A DNA stretch of 64,000 nucleotides from JABMNT01 sp048262255 (GTDB lineage: Bacteria; Pseudomonadota; Alphaproteobacteria; Rhodospirillales; Casp-alpha2), in NCBI GenBank assembly GCA_048262255.1, contig JBLXFH010000003.1:372001-436000 (forward strand), in the 5' to 3' direction. How positions within the stretch are numbered: position 1 is the first letter of the stretch; every line of letters starts with the position of its first letter. Below the pieces are notes generated by a model, which was not told the origin of the DNA, made no database searches, and saw nothing but the letters and a program-made list of their open reading frames with translations. The translations under genes and the position numbers were made by a program. Positions 19,444 through 26,985 of the stretch are shown here, in pieces.

Positions 19444-22098
19444 ATGCTGGAAAAAACATACCGCCCAGACGACATTGAGGAAAAACACTATTCGGAATGG
19501 GAAACCTCCGGTGTGTTCTCCTGTGGCCAGCGCCCGGATGCCCAGCCTTATACCATTGTTATTCCGCCGCCTAACGTCACCGGCAGCCTGCACATGGGCC
19601 ATGCCCTCAACAACACCCTGCAGGACATTCTTGTTCGTTACAAACGCATGAAGGGTTTTGACGTCTTGTGGCAGCCCGGCACCGATCATGCGGGTATTGC
19701 GACGCAGATGGTGGTCGAGCGGCAATTGGCGGCAAACAACGAAACCCGACACGATTACGGGCGCGACAAGTTCATCGAGAAAGTCTGGAAATGGAAAGCC
19801 GAGTCCGGCGGCACAATCACCAAACAATTGCGCCGTCTGGGCGCATCGTGTGACTGGTCGCGTGAGCGTTTCACCATGGACGACGGCCTGAGCGCCGCGG
19901 TCCGCAAGGTTTTTGTCGCGCTCTACAAGGAAAACCTGATCTATCGCGACAAACGCCTGGTCAACTGGGATCCAAAACTGCATACAGCGATTTCCGATCT
20001 GGAAGTTGAGCAGCGCGAAGTCACCGGCAAGATGTGGTACTTCAAATATCCCATCGAAGGCCGCGACGGGGAATTCGTGACCGTTGGCACAACACGGCCT
20101 GAAACCATGCTGGGCGACGTTGCCGTTGCCGTGCACCCGGAAGACGACCGTTACCGCGATCTGGTTGGCAAGAACTGCATTCTGCCGCTGGTCGGGCGCA
20201 AGCTGATCGTTGTTGCCGACGCCTATGCCGACCCGGAAAAAGGCACCGGCGCGGTGAAGATGACACCGGCCCACGATTTCAACGATTTCGAGGTTGGAAA
20301 ACGCAATAATCTCAAACTTATCAATATCTTCGATGAATCGGCTCATCTAAACGATAACGTTCCGGAAGCCTATCGCGGCATGGATCGCTTCGAAGCCCGC
20401 GACAAGATTGTCGCCGAGATGGAAGCCCAGGGTTTGCTCGAGAAAATCGAAGAAAACCCGATGACTGTGCCTTATGGCGATCGCTCCGGCGTTGTCATCG
20501 AACCCTGGCTCATGGACCAGTGGTTTGTCGATGCGCAGCGTCTGGCTGGCCCGGCAATCACCGCCGTTGAGCAGGGCGAGACCACGTTCGTTCCGAAAAA
20601 CTGGGAAAACACCTATTACGAATGGATGCGCAACATCCAGCCCTGGTGTGTATCGCGGCAAATCTGGTGGGGCCATCAGATTCCGGCGTGGTTTGGCCCG
20701 GAAGGCGATATTTTTGTCGAGCTGGACGAAGAAGCGGCGCATGCGGCTGCCCGCGAACGTTATGGCAAGGACGTGAAACTGGTGCGCGACCCGGATGTCC
20801 TCGATACCTGGTTTTCCTCGGCACTGTGGCCGTTCTCGACACTCGGCTGGCCCGACGACACGCCAGAGGTCAAACGCTACTATCAGACTGACGTTCTGAT
20901 CACCGGGTTCGATATCATTTTCTTCTGGGTGGCGCGGATGATGATGATGGGCATCCACTTTATGGAGGAAGTGCCGTTTCATACGGTTTATATCCACGCC
21001 CTGGTCCGCGATGAGCACGGCCAGAAGATGTCAAAATCCAAGGGCAACGTCATTGATCCGTTGGAACTGATCGAGAAATACGGGGCCGACGCCCTGCGTT
21101 TCACGCTTACCGCCTTCGCCGCACAGGGCCGCGACGTCAAATTGTCGGAGCAACGGGTCGAGGGTTATCGCAACTTCTGCACCAAGCTTTGGAATGCCGC
21201 GCGCTTCTGTGAAATGAACGAATGCCATCCGGTCGACGGCTTCAATCCGGCAGGCGTTGAACTGACGCTGAACAAATGGATCGTCGGCAAGGTCACGGAA
21301 GCCGAACGCGCCATGTCCGGCGCTGTTGATTCCTATCGTTTCAACGACGCCGCCAGCTCCATCTACCAGTTCACCTGGAACACCTTCTGCGACTGGTACG
21401 TGGAATTCGCCAAGCCTATTTTCATGGGCGACGATGAGCAGGCGCGCGCCGAAACCCGCGCCACGGCGGCCTGGGTGCTCGACCAGATCCTGCACCTGAT
21501 GCATCCGATCACGCCGTTCATTACCGAAGAACTGTGGGGCGCGTTGGCCGATAAACGCGCAACGCCGCTGATCATCTCGAAATGGCCGGAACTGGACGAC
21601 AGTCTGATCAACGCCGCGGCCAATGCCGAAATGGACTGGGTTGTCCGCCTGATTTCTCAAGTAAGGACCATCCGTTCGGAAATGAACGTACCGCCGGCAG
21701 CAAAAATCCCGCTGATCCTGAAAGATGCGGGCGAACAGGCGCAGGCCTGCCTGACCAGTCATGCCGACCTGCTCATGCGCGTCGCCCGGTTGTCATCGCT
21801 GGAGCTGTTGACAGGCGATGTCCCGGCCGGCGCCGTTCAGGACGTCATCGACGAGGCGACGATCATCCTGCCCATCGCCGAAGCCATTGATCTGACAGAA
21901 GAAAAAGCCCGTCTGGAAAAGGAAATCGCCAAACAGACGAGCGAGATCGAGCGCTTCGAGAAAAAGCTGGGCAATGAAAAGTTTGTCGCCAGAGCGCCAG
22001 AAGAGGTGATCGCCACCGAACGCCAGAAGCTCAGCGATGCGCAGCAGACCAAGGTTAAGCTGGAAGAAGCGCACGAACGTCTGGCCGGGTTGGGTTAG
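19444..22098 (+). CDS. valS: Valyl-tRNA synthetase
   Basis: This is an 884-residue class I synthetase that charges tRNA-Val and edits threonine. The HIGH-type motif appears as HMGH at residues 50-53, and the KMSKS motif as KMSKSKGN in the second third. The editing domain lies between, with TTRPETMLGD and AHDFNDFEVG. The C-terminal 70 residues form the Val-specific coiled coil (EKARLEKEIAKQTSEIERFE). An upstream frame is open, but ATG 19444 with an AAGGA ribosome site gives the family start MLEKTYRPDD. Length is normal. Confidence 0.98.
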   Translation: MLEKTYRPDDIEEKHYSEWETSGVFSCGQRPDAQPYTIVIPPPNVTGSLHMGHALNNTLQDILVRYKRMKGFDVLWQPGTDHAGIATQMVVERQLAANNETRHDYGRDKFIEKVWKWKAESGGTITKQLRRLGASCDWSRERFTMDDGLSAAVRKVFVALYKENLIYRDKRLVNWDPKLHTAISDLEVEQREVTGKMWYFKYPIEGRDGEFVTVGTTRPETMLGDVAVAVHPEDDRYRDLVGKNCILPLVGRKLIVVADAYADPEKGTGAVKMTPAHDFNDFEVGKRNNLKLINIFDESAHLNDNVPEAYRGMDRFEARDKIVAEMEAQGLLEKIEENPMTVPYGDRSGVVIEPWLMDQWFVDAQRLAGPAITAVEQGETTFVPKNWENTYYEWMRNIQPWCVSRQIWWGHQIPAWFGPEGDIFVELDEEAAHAAARERYGKDVKLVRDPDVLDTWFSSALWPFSTLGWPDDTPEVKRYYQTDVLITGFDIIFFWVARMMMMGIHFMEEVPFHTVYIHALVRDEHGQKMSKSKGNVIDPLELIEKYGADALRFTLTAFAAQGRDVKLSEQRVEGYRNFCTKLWNAARFCEMNECHPVDGFNPAGVELTLNKWIVGKVTEAERAMSGAVDSYRFNDAASSIYQFTWNTFCDWYVEFAKPIFMGDDEQARAETRATAAWVLDQILHLMHPITPFITEELWGALADKRATPLIISKWPELDDSLINAAANAEMDWVVRLISQVRTIRSEMNVPPAAKIPLILKDAGEQAQACLTSHADLLMRVARLSSLELLTGDVPAGAVQDVIDEATIILPIAEAIDLTEEKARLEKEIAKQTSEIERFEKKLGNEKFVARAPEEVIATERQKLSDAQQTKVKLEEAHERLAGLG

Positions 22099-22189
22099 GG
22101 TTATTTCAAAACCTACCGACTCATGATTCCTTAACGCCTTTTCCGTATATAATGGAAATTGATTTTGCGAACGGGTAGGACTCTCGACC

Positions 22190-22759
22190 ATGGCGCGTGA
22201 CGACTTTAAAGTCCCCACACTCAGCGAACATCCGACGCCGGAAGAGCATGCGGAATATGTGATCATGCGGCTCGAGAAGTTCATTCGTGATGGGCGGACT
22301 TTTGCCGAGGGCATGTCGTTCAAGAAATGGCAGCTTATGGCGAAGACCGAGATTGCGCTGGCCATCGCCGAAACCCAAAACAGCCAGAAATATGATGAAA
22401 TCAGCTCACGCCGCGTGCTCTTTGTCTCAGCGGCGGCGATGATTACCATTGGCTTTTGGGGAACTGCCGTCAGTCTGGAAAAGGTAAGCTATCTGGCGGG
22501 CGGCATTGTCTGTCTGCTGGCGGGCCTGATTATGCTGTTTGTTGCCGGTGGCGAGCGCTTTCGGCGCTATAAGAACCGCAAGGACGGTATCAAGCGGGCC
22601 AAGAAACTGATCCGTATTGAAACGCTGAACAGGCGCATCAAAAGGCTGGAACGCGAGCTGGAAGAAGAGGAAAAGCGCCTCGGCAAGGACCTTGAAAAGC
22701 TCAGAAAGCCACACGGCACCTCACTTTACGAGAAGTTTATGTCGCCTTCTGAGGGATGA
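22190..22759 (+). CDS. Small membrane protein with charged coiled-coil tail
   Basis: This is a 189-residue protein. Residues 1-75 are soluble and helical (EEHAEYVIMRLEKFIRDG). Two membrane helices lie at about 83-100 and 106-124, and the last 60 residues are a highly charged coiled coil (RLERELEEEEKRLGK). There is no signal peptide, so both ends should face the cytoplasm (inference). It follows valS by 91 bases. I do not recognise the family. The general look is that of small alphaproteobacterial DUF proteins linked with cell organisation, but that is not evidence of function. Confidence 0.7.
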   Translation: MARDDFKVPTLSEHPTPEEHAEYVIMRLEKFIRDGRTFAEGMSFKKWQLMAKTEIALAIAETQNSQKYDEISSRRVLFVSAAAMITIGFWGTAVSLEKVSYLAGGIVCLLAGLIMLFVAGGERFRRYKNRKDGIKRAKKLIRIETLNRRIKRLERELEEEEKRLGKDLEKLRKPHGTSLYEKFMSPSEG

Positions 22760-22770
22760 CCTGACTTAAA

Positions 22771-23547
22771 CTACAGGCGGCCTTCGAGCCACCCCAGTCC
22801 ATCTTCCGTCTTGCCTTTTGGCCGGTATTCACAGCCTACATAACCTTCGTAACCGAGTTCATCCATGAGATCGAACAGATAGGGGTAATTGATCTCACCA
22901 ATGTTTGGCTCATGGCGCTCCGGCACACCGGCAATCTGGATGTGCCCGGTGATGTCGCAATAGGTTTTGAACTGCGTCGCCAAATCTCCGGTCATGATCT
23001 GCACATGGTAGAAATCAAACTGCAACCCGACATTTTCCCGCTCGGCGGCGGCAATGGCCGTATGGGCACCGGAATTCTGCGAAATCAGATATCCCGGTAC
23101 ATCGCGCGTATTGAGCGGCTCCAATATGACTTTCACGCCCAGCTCGGCAAAGGCATCGGCGCAGAACTTGATATTGCCGACATAGGTTTCGAAGGCCTTC
23201 TCCATGGAGACTCCACCGGGAATAACGCTCGCCATCATATGCACGGTCTTGTTGCCAAAGGCCTTGGCGTATTCCAGCGCCGTGCCGACACTATCCTGAA
23301 ACTCCTGCTCGCGGCCGGGGATTGCCGACATGCCTTTTTCACCGGCGTCCCAGTCGCCCGGCGGCAAATTGAACAGGGCCAGGGTCTGGCCGTTCTCGTG
23401 GAGCTTTTCCGCCAGTTGCTCCGGCGTATAGGCATAAGGGAACAGAAACTCGACAGCTTCAAAACCGCAAGCCTTGGCCGCGGCGAAGCGATCGAGAAAA
23501 TCAACCTCATTGAACATCATCGTCAGATTTGCGGCAAAACGGGGCAT
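22771..23547 (-). CDS. Hydroxypyruvate isomerase-like / 2-oxo-tetronate isomerase (TIM barrel)
   Basis: This is a 258-residue AP-endonuclease-2-type TIM barrel. MPRFAANLTMMFNEVDFLDR is the usual Hyi/OtnI start, and NTRDVPGYLISQ, LQFDFYHVQIMTGDL and EYRPKGKTEDGLGWL are conserved metal and substrate segments. The family was named hydroxypyruvate isomerase, but several members were shown to isomerise 2-oxo-tetronates in threonate or erythronate breakdown. The partner 22 bases upstream is a threonate-dehydrogenase-like gene, which favours the second reading. The ATG at 23547 with AAGGA is preferred to a start 39 bases earlier. Confidence 0.88.
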   Translation of the reverse strand: MPRFAANLTMMFNEVDFLDRFAAAKACGFEAVEFLFPYAYTPEQLAEKLHENGQTLALFNLPPGDWDAGEKGMSAIPGREQEFQDSVGTALEYAKAFGNKTVHMMASVIPGGVSMEKAFETYVGNIKFCADAFAELGVKVILEPLNTRDVPGYLISQNSGAHTAIAAAERENVGLQFDFYHVQIMTGDLATQFKTYCDITGHIQIAGVPERHEPNIGEINYPYLFDLMDELGYEGYVGCEYRPKGKTEDGLGWLEGRL

Positions 23548-23569
23548 ACTGTATTCCTTGTTCCTGCGC

Positions 23570-24478
23570 TCAGGCGTTGTCGTCACCGGGCAGCTTGATG
23601 CCCGAGAGTTTCTGGTAAACTTTGATCACGGACGAATCATTGTCACCGCCCAGTCCCATTCCAGCGGCACCCAAATACTGCTGATGGGCGGCGGCTGACA
23701 GGGGCAGGGGAAACTGCTGGCGTTTGCCTTCTTCCAGCACAATGCCCAAATCCTTGACGAAAATATTCACCGCACTTTTCGGGCTGTAATCGGCTTCCAG
23801 AACGCTTGGCACCCGGTTCTCGAACATCCAGGAATTTCCGGCGCAGGATGTGATCACGTCAAAGATGGTTTCTGCCGGCAGGCCGCACTTGATACCCAGC
23901 GACAAAGCCTCCATGGCGCTGGCGATATGAACGCCGGCCAGCAGCTGGTTGACCATTTTCATGGTCGAGCCTTGGCCCGGTTCAGAGCCCAGATCAAAAA
24001 CCTTCTCGGAGATGGCGTCGAGCAGGGGTTTCGCCTTGGCGAAGGCTTCCGGAGAGCCCGATGCCATCACAGAAAGCTCGCCTTTCGCTGACTTGGCAGC
24101 GCCGCCGCTGATGGGCGCATCGAGATAGAGAATGCCTTTCTCCGCGAGCCGGGTGGCGACGGAACGTGCAAAATCGGCAGCCACGGTGGCGCAGCCCAGA
24201 ACGACGCTTCCCGCGGAAAGCCCTTCGACCAGACCACCCGGACCAAAGAGGACCGCTTCCGTCTGATCGGCGTTGACCACCACAACGGCCACGGCGTCGG
24301 CGCCCTTGGCGGCCTCAGCCAGATTTTTCGTTGCCGTGCCGCCAGCTTCAGAAAGGGCCGCAAGAGCCTCGTCGCGGATATCGCAACCGACGGTATCCAG
24401 TCCGGCCCGGACAGACGACAAGGCCGAGCCCATACCCATGGCACCCAAACCCACGATAACCGATTTATAAGTCGTCAA
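23570..24478 (-). CDS. L-threonate dehydrogenase-like protein (3-hydroxyisobutyrate dehydrogenase family)
   Basis: This is a 302-residue beta-hydroxyacid dehydrogenase. The N-terminal NAD motif is VGLGAMGMGSALS, the substrate motif LDAPISGGAAKSAKGELSVM is intact, and the catalytic lysine lies in STMKMVNQLLAG. Close relatives oxidise L-threonate (LtnD) or reduce tartronate semialdehyde (GlxR/GarR). Together with the downstream isomerase gene, an LtnD-like role is the better guess. The start is TTG 24478, five bases after a strong GGAGGA. The kinase (OtnK) and aldolase (OtnC) that complete the known pathway are not in the window. Confidence 0.87.
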   Translation of the reverse strand: MTTYKSVIVGLGAMGMGSALSSVRAGLDTVGCDIRDEALAALSEAGGTATKNLAEAAKGADAVAVVVVNADQTEAVLFGPGGLVEGLSAGSVVLGCATVAADFARSVATRLAEKGILYLDAPISGGAAKSAKGELSVMASGSPEAFAKAKPLLDAISEKVFDLGSEPGQGSTMKMVNQLLAGVHIASAMEALSLGIKCGLPAETIFDVITSCAGNSWMFENRVPSVLEADYSPKSAVNIFVKDLGIVLEEGKRQQFPLPLSAAAHQQYLGAAGMGLGGDNDSSVIKVYQKLSGIKLPGDDNA

Positions 24479-24837
24479 AATATATCCTCCACACGGTGCA
24501 GTTTCAAAGACCTGCCAGCCATAGTTTTTTTCAATGTTCCAGCCAACAGCCTCACGCTCATCATGTTGTTGTAATAGGCCAATGCGGGGCGAACAACCCC
24601 GACTTTCACATTCTGCAGCCCTAACTCATTAAGCAGGAGAGACACACAACTCAACCTCCCGAAATGCCATGTTACTGCCCTGCAATAAGCATCGATTTCT
24701 GCGGGTAAAATTCCAAATAACAATCTTTGAGTTATAATTTATTTGAAAAACACTCTTAACGAGTCTACACTACCCCGTGTGCAAGCGTTTTCATTTAAAT
24801 CAAAGGTGATGCATTTATGATATAGGAGGGTAATAAA
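24479..24837. other. Divergent intergenic region before the RiPP-like cassette
   Basis: This 359-base gap separates the leftward threonate gene from the rightward peptide gene and is AT-rich after 24690. It holds a sigma-70-like promoter at 24743-24771 and a strong ribosome site TAGGAGG before 24838. An 82-codon minus-strand frame at 24475-24723 begins with TTG, has no ribosome site and no recognisable feature, so I do not call it a gene. Confidence 0.55.
24743..24771 (+). promoter_or_regulatory. Sigma-70-type promoter for the peptide/radical SAM cassette
   Basis: TTGAAA, exactly 17 bases, then TACACT (five and four of six consensus matches). A transcript from about 24778 would leave a leader of some 60 bases before the peptide ATG. 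The position directly before the cassette supports it. Confidence 0.45.
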
Positions 24838-25221
24838 ATGGCCACCAAATCAGAGCTCAGCGGTAAAAATCTTCAGGTCTCAGTTGATCGCAGCGCGTTA
24901 CGTGAGGTTCTCGCGTCTCTCAGCAAGCCGGGCGGTGAAAATGAATGGTGTGTAGCGTGTGGGGCCGGAGCGGCCTCGACGAAACTGGATTACCCATCCG
25001 ATGCCGTGAACAAAGCCAGCGCGGAATTGCTGGATCCCGGTTCCTTGCGCGATTTTCTCGACTCCATCAAGGATGTTTCGGAAGCTTCCGACTGGTGCGT
25101 TGCCTGCGGCGCCGGAGCTGCAGCCTCGCCTCTCGCCCGGGTTGGCAATTTGGAAGATATTCCGGACGATCTGATCGATGAACTGAGCAACAAGATCGTC
25201 GGTGCTGTTTCCGTAAAATAA
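24838..25221 (+). CDS. Putative RiPP precursor with two WCVACGAGAA cores
   Basis: This is a 127-residue acidic peptide with no signal peptide or membrane segment. It contains the decapeptide WCVACGAGAA twice, at residues 37-46 and 86-95, exactly 49 residues apart. Each copy follows a helical leader-like segment (ALREVLASLSKPGGENE and SLRDFLDSIKDVSEASD) with the same 16-residue spacing from Leu-Arg to Trp. The only four cysteines are in these two motifs, as Cys-x-x-Cys. A third helical segment, DIPDDLIDELSNKI, ends the protein. The stop is 10 bases from a radical SAM/SPASM gene, so the natural reading is a ribosomal peptide whose two cores are modified by that enzyme (inference). A strong AGGAGG precedes the ATG. 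I do not recognise a named family. Confidence 0.8.
   Translation: MATKSELSGKNLQVSVDRSALREVLASLSKPGGENEWCVACGAGAASTKLDYPSDAVNKASAELLDPGSLRDFLDSIKDVSEASDWCVACGAGAAASPLARVGNLEDIPDDLIDELSNKIVGAVSVK
24946..24975 (+). repeat. Core motif copy 1 (WCVACGAGAA)
   Basis: Codons 37-46 of the peptide gene. Compared with copy 2, seven of the ten codons differ and every difference is synonymous. Confidence 0.85.
25093..25122 (+). repeat. Core motif copy 2 (WCVACGAGAA)
   Basis: Codons 86-95 of the peptide gene, encoding exactly the same ten residues as copy 1 with different codons for Cys, Val, Ala, Cys, Gly, Ala and Ala. An acidic residue (Asp85, Glu36 in copy 1) comes directly before Trp in both. Confidence 0.85.
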
Positions 25222-25231
25222 GGAGGTTGAA

Positions 25232-26389
25232 ATGAAGGGGTCGTCGGACCGCGTTTCCGAGCCTGTTGGTGTGCCGCGTCTCGATACATTGCATTTCAAC
25301 TCCACAAAGACGTGTAATCTGGGTTGTGTGTTTTGTTATGACAAAGCCGTTCGCGGGCGTACGGAAAATCTGCCCTTGTCTATCGTTAAAGAGATTGCCA
25401 AGGACGCCGTCGATTTGGGGGCCCGCCGAATAATTTTGTCCGGCGGAGAGCCCATGGCGCGAAAGGATTGGCGGGATATTGCGAAAATTTTCGATTCCAT
25501 GGGCGTCGAAGTGTCTCTCGCCACAAATGGCACATTAATCACTGAAAGCGTGGCTGACTTTTTGACCACCCTGAAAAAAGTCACCCTGTCGATCTCACTC
25601 GACGGCGGGCCCGAGTTCCATGACAAGGTTCGCCGCCAGATTGGCGCCTACGAAAGCACCCTGCAGGGTCTCAGGCACTTGCAGTCACGAAACATTGCCT
25701 TTGATCTGAACGCCACAATCTACAAAGAAAATGTCGATGATATCGGACATCTGACCAAAATATCGCGCGACTTTGATTGTGACATGCGGTTCTCCCTTCT
25801 GCACCCGAACGGGCGCGGGGAGGAGATGGATAACCTGTGTCTGGAACCGGAGGAAATTTTCCGCATACGTGAATATTGCCATCTGTTGCGGAAAAATTTT
25901 GGCGTGAAGGTGTTTCTCAATTTGCCACCTCTGTTGCAATATCTGGATGAGATCATCCCCGGTCGCGGTGCGGCTTGCGGTTGGGCCGAGAATTTCTGTG
26001 GCATCCTGGCCAACGGCGATGTCAGTATCTGTGGTGTCGCCAGTGATGAACCGGATCTGGTGGCGGGGAATGTCAAAGAGGCTCCTTTCCGCGAAATCTG
26101 GGCCGAGGCCAGTCTGTTCAAATACACACGGTCCTTGAAAACCAAGGATATCAAGGGGATTTGCGGGCCGTGTCCCTTTAACAGCATTTGTGGCGGCGCC
26201 TGTCGACTGTCTGCCTTCCGGGAGGAAAACGATTTTCAGGCGCCCTACGAATTGTGCCAGAAATTCTATGAAGACGGCTATATCCCTGAAGAAATTCTGG
26301 AGCCGGGGATTGATCCCTCCATGGCGCACTACGAACGCAACCGGTCTGGCCAAACCGTACGGAAACCGGAAAACCGGGTAACCGCTTAG
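25232..26389 (+). CDS. Radical SAM/SPASM protein, likely peptide maturase
   Basis: This 385-residue enzyme has the radical SAM cluster motif CNLGCVFC (Cys28, Cys32, Cys35), GGEP at 71-74, and a C-terminal SPASM domain for extra iron-sulfur clusters. The SPASM cysteines are Cys256 and Cys267 (CGILANGDVSIC), then Cys311, Cys314, Cys320 and Cys324 in exact CX2CX5CX3C spacing, and Cys342; Cys249 may also take part. SPASM enzymes of this size modify peptides (PqqE, MftC, sactipeptide synthases) or act in haem d1/alternative haem synthesis (NirJ/AhbC-like). The adjacent Cys/Trp repeat peptide, only 10 bases upstream, favours peptide modification. TAAGGAGG gives a strong ribosome site. No separate leader-binding (RRE) domain, protease or exporter gene is adjacent. 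Confidence 0.88.
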   Translation: MKGSSDRVSEPVGVPRLDTLHFNSTKTCNLGCVFCYDKAVRGRTENLPLSIVKEIAKDAVDLGARRIILSGGEPMARKDWRDIAKIFDSMGVEVSLATNGTLITESVADFLTTLKKVTLSISLDGGPEFHDKVRRQIGAYESTLQGLRHLQSRNIAFDLNATIYKENVDDIGHLTKISRDFDCDMRFSLLHPNGRGEEMDNLCLEPEEIFRIREYCHLLRKNFGVKVFLNLPPLLQYLDEIIPGRGAACGWAENFCGILANGDVSICGVASDEPDLVAGNVKEAPFREIWAEASLFKYTRSLKTKDIKGICGPCPFNSICGGACRLSAFREENDFQAPYELCQKFYEDGYIPEEILEPGIDPSMAHYERNRSGQTVRKPENRVTA

Positions 26390-26531
26390 AGAGCAGAGGG
26401 CGCATAGAGGCTGTTTTGACGCTTGGCGTGCCTGTTGCAGTGAAGTGGATTTGTATGCCCAAGACACCCTGACGTTTGCTTGTGGCGCTCAGCAATGAGG
26501 AACCACCCTCGCCTGAGTTGGAGAACCGGCT

Positions 26532-26846
26532 TTAACCACCGCCGTAGGTGGCGATCATCATCATCAGATTGGCAATCCGCTCAGGGTCGTCCTGGAACTT
26601 GAGGCCCAGTTCGCCCGCACGCACCCAGACCACTGCGGCCTTGAAATCTCCGGCCTTATCTATGCGCAGAATAATCTCTTCACCGCGGGGCAGGGCCCAT
26701 GCGGCAAGAATACGCACACCACCGCTGGAAATATCCTTGATTTCACAAGCCAGTGCCTTGTCGCCAAAGACAAGCTCCGACTGAAAAAGCACGTCTTTGC
26801 GCTCATGTTCGCGCAGATTATCAAAAGGAAGGACCATCGAAACCAC
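26532..26846 (-). CDS. PilZ-domain protein
   Basis: This 104-residue single-domain protein resembles PilZ. REHERKDVLF has the arginine-rich segment, and CEIKDISSGGVRI the D-x-S-x-x-G motif, which together bind cyclic di-GMP in active members. The first motif is HERKD rather than RxxxR, so nucleotide binding is not certain. The start may be GTG 26846 or ATG 26837; the GTG is nearer a GGGGAA site. It stands alone and points towards the radical SAM gene. Likely role: a small cyclic di-GMP-responsive regulator. Confidence 0.8.
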   Translation of the reverse strand: MVSMVLPFDNLREHERKDVLFQSELVFGDKALACEIKDISSGGVRILAAWALPRGEEIILRIDKAGDFKAAVVWVRAGELGLKFQDDPERIANLMMMIATYGGG

Positions 26847-26985
26847 TCACGCTACGTTCCCCAACAGGTTACGGGTGAATATAATTTCAAACAAGACTCT
26901 CGTCCTGTCAGAACCTGATCTTTCTGTTAACTGCCCAGCGGTTAGCTCCAAATTGTCAGAAAACAAACGGACAACGGCGCCCCCT

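Noticed and set aside
24475..24723. An 82-codon minus-strand frame before the threonate dehydrogenase gene
   Set aside because: It starts with TTG, has no ribosome site, overlaps the start of the dehydrogenase and shows no motif.
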